From Streptomyces sp. NRRL S-31 (GTDB lineage: Bacteria; Actinomycetota; Actinomycetes; Streptomycetales; Streptomycetaceae): a DNA stretch of 11,336 nucleotides. A program made the position numbers and the translations under genes. The number at the start of each line of letters is the position of its first letter. Within the stretch, counting starts at the first letter, position 1. Below are positions 6,284 through 11,336 of this stretch, piece by piece. The notes below the pieces were generated by a model that did no database searches, had not been told where the DNA came from, and worked only from the letters and a program-made list of their open reading frames with translations. The DNA lies in NCBI RefSeq assembly GCF_000718775.1, contig NZ_JOCB01000171.1, positions 1 through 11,336 on the forward strand. Direction: 5' to 3'.

Positions 6284-6321
6284 GGCGCGACAAGCGCCAG
6301 AACCACCCGTAAGGCGGGTGG
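6284..6321 (+). terminator. Two adjacent short hairpins before the aldo/keto reductase
   Basis: GGCGC at 6284-6288 pairs with GCGCC at 6294-6298, and CCACCCG at 6303-6309 pairs with CGGGTGG at 6315-6321; both loops are 5 bases. They occupy the 110-base gap after the 5516 gene. They may end that operon or act as a leader structure for the next gene. Weak stems, so moderate belief only. Confidence 0.4.
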
Positions 6322-6345
6322 CAGGAACGAGAAAGGCAGCCAACC

Positions 6346-7209
6346 ATGAGCAGCACCTCAGCGGCGTCCTCCGGGACGTTCACCATCGGTGGCGAACTGA
6401 AGGTCAACCGGCTCGGCTACGGGACCATGCAGCTGACGGGCCCCGGGGTCTGGGGACCCTTCCCCGACCAGGACGCGGGCGTGCGCGTGCTGCGCCGGGC
6501 CGTGGAGCTGGGCGTCACGCTCTTCGACACCGCCGACTCCTACGGACCGGGGACGGCCGAGGAACTGCTGCGCGAGGCGTTGCACCCGTACCCGGAGAAT
6601 GTGGTGATCGCCACCAAGGCGGGTCTGACCCGTCCCGGTCCGGGACAGTGGCGCTCCAACGGGCGGCCCGAATACCTGCGCAGGCAGGCGGAGTCCAGCC
6701 TGCGCAGGCTCGGTCTCGAACGCATTCCGCTGTTCCAGCTGCACCGCGTCGACCCGTCCGTGCCCTTCGAGGACCAGATGGGCGTGCTGAAGGAGCTGCG
6801 GGACGAGGGGAAGGTCGCGCACGTCGGGCTCTCCGAGGTGGGTGTCGAGGAACTGGAGCGGGCGCGCGCGATCGTGCCCATCGCCTCGGTGCAGAACCTG
6901 TACAACGTGGCCCAGCGCGACTCCGAGGACGTCCTGCGGTACGCCGAGGCGCACGACATCGCCTTCCTGCCCTGGTTCCCGCTGGCCACCGGCCAGCTGG
7001 CGCGCCCGGGCGGCCCGCTGGACCGCATCGCGGGCCATCTGAACGCCTCGCCGTCGCAGGCGGCGCTGGCGTGGCTGCTGCGGCGCTCGCCGGTCATGTT
7101 GCCGATCCCGGGCACCTCGTCGGTGGCACACCTGGAGGACAACGTGGCGGCGGCGGCGCTGGAGCTGTCGCAGGACGACTTCGAGGCCCTCAGCCACCCG
7201 TTCTCCTGA
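6346..7209 (+). CDS. Aldo/keto reductase, YdbC/PdxI-like
   Basis: The 287-residue protein is a single-domain aldo/keto reductase (TIM barrel, NADPH-dependent). The tetrad is visible: Asp61 and Tyr66 in LFDTADSYG, Lys91 in IATKAG, and His133 in LFQLHRVD. The N-terminal [18 protein letters not shown] (21-38) and C-terminal [18 protein letters not shown] (252-269) match my memory of the E. coli YdbC/PdxI subfamily, described as pyridoxal reductase. A broader carbonyl reductase role is equally possible, because no vitamin B6 gene is nearby. ATG at 6346 follows GAAAGG at 6331-6336 with 9 bases between. It is 110 bases after the 5516 gene, in the same direction. Its leucine codons are nearly all CTG, unlike the CTC-rich genes that follow. 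Confidence 0.93.
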   Translation: MSSTSAASSGTFTIGGELKVNRLGYGTMQLTGPGVWGPFPDQDAGVRVLRRAVELGVTLFDTADSYGPGTAEELLREALHPYPENVVIATKAGLTRPGPGQWRSNGRPEYLRRQAESSLRRLGLERIPLFQLHRVDPSVPFEDQMGVLKELRDEGKVAHVGLSEVGVEELERARAIVPIASVQNLYNVAQRDSEDVLRYAEAHDIAFLPWFPLATGQLARPGGPLDRIAGHLNASPSQAALAWLLRRSPVMLPIPGTSSVAHLEDNVAAAALELSQDDFEALSHPFS

Positions 7210-7300
7210 CGGACGGGCCCGGAAGGGATCGGGCCGGGACGCGGGACGGGGGTCCCGGCGGCGCGCGACGACCGCCGGGCCGCGGGTCAGGACATCGGAC

Positions 7301-7321
7301 GCGGGGCGCGGGGCGCGGGGC
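7301..7321. repeat. 7-bp tandem repeat, three copies
   Basis: GCGGGGC three times in succession, in the non-coding gap after the aldo/keto reductase gene. Simple-sequence repeat without an evident role. Confidence 0.7.
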
Positions 7322-7559
7322 GCCCTCGTCCCGCCCGCGCCGCGGGTGTCCGCGGGCCTCAGACGGCCAGGACGCCGTGCCGTCCCCTCGGCCCGCCGTG
7401 CCCGTTGCCACCGGCCGCCGCACAGCCCGACCTGACGGCTCACCTGCGGCCCGGGCCCCGCGACACCTTCCCGCGTCCTCCCCGTACCTCCCCCTCCACA
7501 CCTCCCCGCGCCTGCCGCCGCGGCGGCACGGAAGGCCGCCGCCGACCGGCAGGCGAAGG

Positions 7560-7578
7560 GTCTTGACAGAGTCAAGAC
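7560..7578. promoter_or_regulatory. Operator-like palindrome over the -35 box of the 7668 operon
   Basis: GTCTTGAC at 7560-7567, spacer AGA, and its exact complement GTCAAGAC at 7571-7578. The palindrome contains a perfect TTGACA -35 hexamer at 7563-7568, so a dimer bound here would block RNA polymerase. The sequence differs from the HxlR palindrome at 1563-1589, so a different regulator, not in this window, is likely. GTCAAGAC also occurs alone at 4475-4482, before the 4639 gene. Confidence 0.7.
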
Positions 7579-7591
7579 GACCGGTCATATT
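7563..7591 (+). promoter_or_regulatory. Sigma70-type promoter of the flavodoxin-MFS operon
   Basis: TTGACA (6 of 6) at 7563-7568, a 17-base spacer, then CATATT (4 of 6) at 7586-7591 at the start of the AT-rich stretch 7586-7597. This AT-rich block stands out sharply in such GC-rich DNA. Transcription would start near 7598, giving a leader of about 70 bases before the ATG at 7668. Confidence 0.7.
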
Positions 7592-7667
7592 TAAATTCAC
7601 CCCAGCGGCCCCGCCGCGAACGGACGCAGAGTCCGCCGCACGGGTCCACGAATCAGGAGCCAACAAG

Positions 7668-8276
7668 ATGTCCGAGCAGTCCTCGAACCGTCCGTCCGTC
7701 GCCGTCGTCTACCACTCCGGCTACGGACACACCGCCGTCCTCGCCGAGGCGGTCCACCGCGGCGCCGCCGAACTGGCCGAAACCATCCTCATCGATGTCA
7801 CCACCATCACCGACGAGGACTGGGACCGCCTCGACGCCGCCGACGCCATCATCTTCGGCTCCCCCACCTACATGGGCGGCGCCTCCGCCGCCTTCCACAC
7901 CTTCGCCGAAGCCACCAGCAAGCGTTTCGTCGAAGGCCGCTGGGCCGACAAGCTCGCCGCCGGCTTCACCAACTCCGCCTCCAAGAGCGGCGACAAGAGC
8001 AACACCCTCGCCTTCTTCGCCGCCCTCGCCGCCCAGCACCGCATGCTCTGGGTCAGCCTCGGCCTCGAGCCCGGCTGGAACTCCACCACCGCCACCGAAC
8101 ACGACCTCAACCGTCTCGGCTTCTGGGCCGGCGCCGCCGCCCAGACCCCCATGGACGGCGGCACCGACACCGTCCACAAGTCCGACATCACCACCGCCGA
8201 GCACCTCGGCACCCGCGTCGCCCGCCACGCCGCCACCTTCAACGCCGGACGCCGCGTACTCACCACCACCCACTGA
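7668..8276 (+). CDS. Flavodoxin-fold NAD(P)H:quinone reductase-like protein
   Basis: The 202-residue protein has the flavodoxin fold of the WrbA/NAD(P)H:quinone oxidoreductase kind. The FMN phosphate loop is VYHSGYGHTAVLAEAV (14-29), the second FMN loop is GSPTYMGGASAAFHTFAEAT (64-83), and the third is FTNSASKSGDKSNTL (100-114). Such enzymes reduce quinones by two electrons and prevent redox cycling; some family members are plain FMN reductases. Length is normal. ATG at 7668 follows AGGAG at 7655-7659 with 8 bases between. It is the first gene after the palindrome-covered promoter at 7560-7591 and is followed after 71 bases by the MFS transporter. Leucine is written almost only as CTC, in contrast to the preceding reductase gene. 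Confidence 0.93.
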   Translation: MSEQSSNRPSVAVVYHSGYGHTAVLAEAVHRGAAELAETILIDVTTITDEDWDRLDAADAIIFGSPTYMGGASAAFHTFAEATSKRFVEGRWADKLAAGFTNSASKSGDKSNTLAFFAALAAQHRMLWVSLGLEPGWNSTTATEHDLNRLGFWAGAAAQTPMDGGTDTVHKSDITTAEHLGTRVARHAATFNAGRRVLTTTH

Positions 8277-8347
8277 CCCCACCGCACACCCACGCACACA
8301 CACCACAGCCGGGTCCGGCCATAGGCCACCCGGCACGAGGAGACGCC

Positions 8348-9619
8348 GTGAAGCTCTCTGCGGTCACGCCCCGCGACACACCCCACACACCACGAGTGCG
8401 GACTTCCGAGAGCCCCGGCCCCGGCCGCCCGCTGTCCACCGCCGGTGTCGTCACCGCCTCGATCGCCGTCGCCTTCGGAGCGGGCGCCGGAAGCCCCCTG
8501 TTCGTGCTCTACCAGCAGCAGTGGGGCTTCCCCGACTGGCAGTTGACCACGGCGTTCACCGTCTACGCGGTCACCCTCCTGGCCACCCTGCTCGTCGCCG
8601 GCTCGCTCTCCGACCACATCGGGCGCCGCCCGGTCCTCATCACCGCGCTCCTCCTCCTGCTCCTCGCCGGCGGCCTCTTCCTCACCGCCGACAGCATCGG
8701 CTGGATCATCGCCGCACGCGCCGTACAGGGCATGGCCACCGGAGCGGCCACCAGCACCTTCACCGCGGCCATCATCGAACTCTCCAGCCCCCGCCACCGG
8801 CGCACCATGACCGTCCTGACCAGCGCCGCCCCCGTCGGCGGACTCGCCCTGGGCGCCTTCTTCGCCGGACTCGCCGTCCAGTACACGGACCACCCCACGG
8901 CCGTCGTCTTCACCACCCTGGCCGTCGTCCTCCTCTACGGCATCGCCTCCGTCCTGGCCGCCCCCGAGACCGCCGCCCGCCGCCCGGGAGCGCTCGCCTC
9001 GCTCCGCCCCCGCCTCACCATCCCCCCGGAGGCCCGCAGCTGGTTCTGGTCCCTGAGCCCTCTCACCGCGGCCGGCTGGATGTACTCGGGTCTCTTCCTC
9101 GGCCTCGCCCCCTCCTTCGACCACCAGGTCTTCCACATCCACAACAGCGCCGCGAACGGCGCCGTCGTCGCCCTACAGCCCATCTCCGCCGCACTCGCCG
9201 GGATGGCCTTCGCCCGCGTCACCGCCACCCGCGCCACCCGCGCCGGCGCCCTGCTCATCCTCGTCGGTGCCCTCCTCACCATCACCGGCGTCGGCACGGC
9301 CAGCCTGCCCCTCGTCATCACCGGCGCCCTCATCGGCGGCGCCGGACAGGGCGCCGCCTTCGGCTCCACGCTGCGCATTCTCGGCCCCCTCGCCGACAAC
9401 GCCCACCGCGGCGGCCTCTTCGCCGCCGTCTACCTCATCGCGTACACCGCCTACGGGGTACCCGTCCTCCTCGCCGGCATCGCCAGCGACCACACCGGAC
9501 TCGCTCCCACCGTCACCGTCTACGGCGCCACCGTGGCACTCCTCGCCGCCACCGCCGCACTCTCCCTCACCCTGCGGGCCCGCCGTTCCGACAGCCCCCG
9601 GACCGTGAACGGAACGTGA
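8348..9619 (+). CDS. MFS transporter
   Basis: The 423-residue protein is a 12-helix major facilitator, set in the cytoplasmic membrane and driven by the proton gradient. A proline-rich N-terminal tail of about 30 residues precedes the first membrane helix (31-50). Loop 2-3 carries the MFS motif A as GSLSDHIGRRP (85-95). Other clear helices are 66-84, 96-113, 118-138, 155-176, 185-204, 270-290, 299-318, 320-340, 355-377 and 385-408. The loop at 206-232 separates the two halves. The GTG start at 8348 follows GAGGAG at 8337-8342 with 5 bases between. It is 71 bases after the flavodoxin gene with no terminator, so probably in its operon. Efflux of the toxic compound that induces the operon would fit, but the sequence does not settle uptake against efflux. 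Confidence 0.93.
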   Translation: MKLSAVTPRDTPHTPRVRTSESPGPGRPLSTAGVVTASIAVAFGAGAGSPLFVLYQQQWGFPDWQLTTAFTVYAVTLLATLLVAGSLSDHIGRRPVLITALLLLLLAGGLFLTADSIGWIIAARAVQGMATGAATSTFTAAIIELSSPRHRRTMTVLTSAAPVGGLALGAFFAGLAVQYTDHPTAVVFTTLAVVLLYGIASVLAAPETAARRPGALASLRPRLTIPPEARSWFWSLSPLTAAGWMYSGLFLGLAPSFDHQVFHIHNSAANGAVVALQPISAALAGMAFARVTATRATRAGALLILVGALLTITGVGTASLPLVITGALIGGAGQGAAFGSTLRILGPLADNAHRGGLFAAVYLIAYTAYGVPVLLAGIASDHTGLAPTVTVYGATVALLAATAALSLTLRARRSDSPRTVNGT

Positions 9620-9645
9620 GGCATACCCGGCGGACCCGTCCGCTG

Positions 9646-9683
9646 ACGGCAGGCACCACGGCCCTGGCCGTGGTGCTTGCCGT
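9646..9683 (+). terminator. Hairpin terminator after the MFS gene
   Basis: An 18-bp inverted repeat (ACGGCAGGCACCACGGCC at 9646-9663, partner at 9666-9683) with one G-T pair and a 2-base centre, starting 27 bases after the stop and followed by TT. Confidence 0.8.
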
Positions 9684-10182
9684 TTGCCGGTGTCAGGGAA
9701 TGCTCGTGCGGCACCGTACGGCGGTGCGCGTCGCCCGTCGCCCGGGCACTCCTCGAAGCGCGCGGGAGCGCACGGCCCGGTCGGGTGGCACTGTGTCGGC
9801 CCGCGCCCGCGCCACCGGTCCCGGGGGCGGGCAGCACGGCCCCGTCCCGCCTGGTCGACGCAGGCAGCCTCCGCGAGGGAGACCACCGGTGAGGGCCGTG
9901 ACGTGCGGCGGGAACGGAGCGACGGCAGCGGGATGCGGTCCCGGCCCCCTGGCCGACACACGTGTGCCGGCCGGCCGCGGTACGAGTACGTACCGCGGCC
10001 GGCCGGCAGGAGAGGTGTAAGTAGGACCGTAAGAGGACGACCGGGATGCTCGAGGCGTCCCGGTCGGCGGCCGGGCCGGCCATGGTGCGCACCGTCGGCC
10101 GCCGGAGCGACCGGCACCCGGCGGCAGGCCGTCGTCGTCCTCCCGGATGCCGGTCCCGTCGGTCCCTGCGGGTGGCGCCGGG
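9684..10182. other. Non-coding stretch with a long palindrome
   Basis: No convincing gene on either strand. Open frames are arginine- and proline-rich and lack ribosome sites. It holds a 10-bp palindrome CACACGTGTG at 9957-9966 that runs into the 44-base palindrome at 9965-10008. Past that, 10009-10036 is purine-rich. Confidence 0.6.
9965..10008. repeat. 44-base perfect palindrome with 20-bp arms
   Basis: The left arm 9965-9984 begins TGCCGGCCGG and ends GCGGTACG. The loop is AGTA (9985-9988). The right arm 9989-10008 is its exact complement. Possible roles are a terminator for reverse-strand transcription from the opcA side, or a protein or mobile-element site. It lacks a T-run and a nearby intact gene on its left. 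Confidence 0.8.
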
Positions 10183-10213
10183 TCAGCCGCGCCCGGTCGG
10201 CACCGCGGCTGAC
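10182..10213 (-). terminator. Inverted repeat at the end of the phosphatase remnant
   Basis: GTCAGCCGCG at 10182-10191 pairs perfectly with 10204-10213 across 12 bases. It overlaps the stop codon of the pseudogene (10183-10185, minus strand), so it may be a leftover terminator or chance. Confidence 0.35.
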
Positions 10214-10581
10214 TGCGGCCGTCCGGCAGGGTGCCGGGACGCTCCCGTGACGTTCCAGGCGGCCGTCGCGGGGCGTCCGTGCTCGGTGCCGAGCGCGGCG
10301 AGCGACGCGGTGTCCAGCACGAACAGCACGCCGGCCGCGGCGGGCAGCCCGAGGCGCCGGGCCGTCGGCACCCGCGAGGAAGTGCCCGTGGGCGACGAGC
10401 GCCACGTCCGCCGCGTCCGGACTGTTCGGCAGCGGCTCGACACGCCTCATGAAGCGGTCGGCCCCGTGCCCGGCCTGCTCGGGCTCTCGCCCCGCTGCCC
10501 GTCGCGCCCCGGCGGCGTGCCGCCGGTCCACAGGTTCCAGGCCGGACGGGTGCGGTGGATCTCGGCCGTGGTGACGGTGTC
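10183..10581 (-). pseudogene. Histidine phosphatase (phosphoglycerate mutase-like) remnant, 5'-truncated with two frameshifts
   Basis: Three pieces in two frames add up to the C-terminal half of a histidine phosphatase. From about 10581 the frame reads DTVTTAEIHRTRPAWNLWTG. Near 10475-10485 one base is missing, and the next frame continues with PEQAGHGADRFMRRVEPL and DVALVAHGHFL, which holds the conserved second catalytic histidine region. Near 10374-10378 one extra base restores the first frame, reading ARRLGLPAAAGVLFVLDTAS and LGTEHGRPATAAWNV to the stop at 10183. The N-terminal half, including the RHG motif with the phosphorylated histidine, is absent: the homology runs directly into the end of opcA. 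Intact relatives are about 200 residues. It cannot make an active enzyme. Sequencing errors could explain the frameshifts but not the lost 5' end. Confidence 0.8.
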
Positions 10582-11336
10582 AGACCCGTCGAACCCCCTC
10601 CTTCGCGGGGCCGGCGGCGGACGGTGGGCTGGTGCGGCGCAGGACGACGGCGTACATCTTGTCGGGGTCGAGGCGGCGCAGTTCCTCGGCGAGGAGTTCG
10701 GAGGTGGGACGCACCTTCAGGGCGAGCGTGCGCGGCGGCTGGCCGGGCAGGGCGAGCGTGGCGAGCGGGCCCACCGGCCGGTCGACGGTGATCTCGCCGT
10801 TCCCGGTGCCCAGGCGGACGGCGGTCACCACCGGGCCGGCACTGACGACCCGGTCGACCCGGATGCCCAGCCGGGTCTCGAGCCAGCGTGCGAGCAGCTC
10901 CGCGCTCGGGTTGTCCGCCTCGGCCTCCACGGCCGCCGAAGTCACCTCCACCGGTGCCTGGTCGAGTACGGCGGCCAGCGTCGAGCGCCACGGGGTGAGC
11001 CGGGTCCAGGCGAGGTCGGTGTCACCGGGCGCGTAGGTGCGGGCGCGGCTCTCCAGGACCTCCAGCGGCCGTTCGACGGCGTACAGGTCGGTGATCCGGC
11101 GCTGGGCGAGTGCGCCGAGCGGATCCGCGGCGGGGTTCTCCGGCGCCTGGGCCGGCCACCACACGACGACCGGGGCGTCCGGCAGGAGCAGGGGCAGGAC
11201 GACCGAGTCGGCGTGGTCGACGATCTCGCCGTACAGTCGCAGGACGACCGTCTCGCCGGTGCCGGCCTCCGCGCCCACCCGTACCTCGGCGTCCAGCCGC
11301 GAGGTGGTCCGGGCCCGTGTGTTGCGGGAGACCCGC
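10580..11336 (-). CDS. opcA: Glucose-6-phosphate dehydrogenase assembly protein OpcA, C-terminal part
   Basis: OpcA is an actinobacterial and cyanobacterial protein needed for assembly or activation of glucose-6-phosphate dehydrogenase, the entry enzyme of the oxidative pentose phosphate pathway. The window holds about 251 codons; the N-terminus lies beyond the right edge. Recognisable blocks are SRLDAEVRVGAEAGTGETVV near the edge, SVVLPLLLPDAPVVVWWPAQ, PLGALAQRRITDLYA, YAPGDTDLAWTRLTPWRSTL, and LAEELRRLDPDKMYAVVLRR close to the end. The stop is at 10582-10580. The last about 15 residues (SPPSAAGPAKEGVRRV) extend past the usual end and run onto the pseudogene boundary, so the tail may have been altered by the deletion that removed the phosphatase 5' end. 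The gene usually follows zwf, expected just outside the window. Confidence 0.93.
   Translation of the reverse strand, partial: RVSRNTRARTTSRLDAEVRVGAEAGTGETVVLRLYGEIVDHADSVVLPLLLPDAPVVVWWPAQAPENPAADPLGALAQRRITDLYAVERPLEVLESRARTYAPGDTDLAWTRLTPWRSTLAAVLDQAPVEVTSAAVEAEADNPSAELLARWLETRLGIRVDRVVSAGPVVTAVRLGTGNGEITVDRPVGPLATLALPGQPPRTLALKVRPTSELLAEELRRLDPDKMYAVVLRRTSPPSAAGPAKEGVRRV

Larger units (their letters stand above)
7210..7667. other. Non-coding gap with a regulated promoter near its right end
   Basis: No credible gene on either strand. A weak hairpin (GGCCCG at 7216-7221 with CGGGCC at 7230-7235) may end the aldo/keto reductase transcript. A 7-bp repeat GCGGGGC occurs three times in a row at 7301-7321. 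A pyrimidine-rich stretch covers about 7476-7507. The promoter and operator of the next operon are at 7560-7597. Confidence 0.65.

Noticed and set aside
6318..7667. Plus-strand frame joining the aldo/keto reductase region to the flavodoxin gene
   Set aside because: Out of frame with the aldo/keto reductase; only the part from 7668 has family motifs and a ribosome site.
7795..10020. 741-codon plus-strand open frame overlapping the flavodoxin and MFS genes
   Set aside because: Proline-, threonine- and arginine-rich shadow of two well-recognised genes in another frame.
10183..10443. Short intact gene of 86 codons on the minus strand
   Set aside because: Its first third is out-of-frame sequence; only the later part matches a histidine phosphatase C-terminus, so it belongs to the pseudogene.
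9693..10991. 432-codon minus-strand open frame across opcA and the phosphatase remnant
   Set aside because: Antisense-frame shadow: opcA and the phosphatase pieces in other frames carry the recognisable motifs, and this frame carries none.

Overview
The window looks like Streptomyces or a close high-GC actinomycete. GC is very high throughout, third codon positions are almost always G or C, GTG starts occur, and the right edge carries opcA, the actinobacterial glucose-6-phosphate dehydrogenase assembly gene. No rRNA, tRNA, insertion sequence or CRISPR array is visible.

Left part (1-2760): the 3' end of a chloroperoxidase-type alpha/beta hydrolase is followed by a cysteine hydrolase of the isochorismatase family (365-991). 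Facing it is an HxlR-family regulator (1153-1524, minus). The regulator is divergent from a zinc-less medium-chain quinone oxidoreductase-like gene (1670-2710). The shared promoter region carries a perfect 12-3-12 inverted repeat, the likely operator. The arrangement resembles the known redox-sensing HxlR/quinone-reductase pairs (YodB, QorR).

Middle part (2761-6235): an MBL-fold hydrolase (2934-3809) is followed by an 829-base gap with four 20-bp tandem repeats, poly-C tracts up to 19 bases and strong hairpins. A two-gene unit follows: an alpha/beta hydrolase (4639-5481) and an uncharacterised 239-residue protein (5516-6235).

Right part (6236-11336): an aldo/keto reductase resembling the YdbC/PdxI pyridoxal reductase subfamily (6346-7209) is followed by a gap holding an unusually recognisable regulated promoter, in which TTGACA lies inside a perfect 8-3-8 inverted repeat. 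This promoter should drive a flavodoxin-fold NAD(P)H:quinone reductase-like protein (7668-8276) and an MFS transporter (8348-9619). After a terminator and a long palindrome comes a minus-strand remnant of a histidine phosphatase gene, which has lost its 5' end and carries two frameshifts. It abuts the 3' end of opcA (10580 to the window edge).

Taken together, the window is an accessory block of small NAD(P)H oxidoreductases, hydrolases and one exporter-type transporter, with at least two local operator-like palindromes, next to a core carbon-metabolism locus. Defence against electrophiles or quinones, or breakdown of a small carbonyl or ester compound, would fit. The substrate cannot be read from the sequence, and I see no clear new system. 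The least described parts are the 5516-6235 protein paired with its hydrolase and the two operators.
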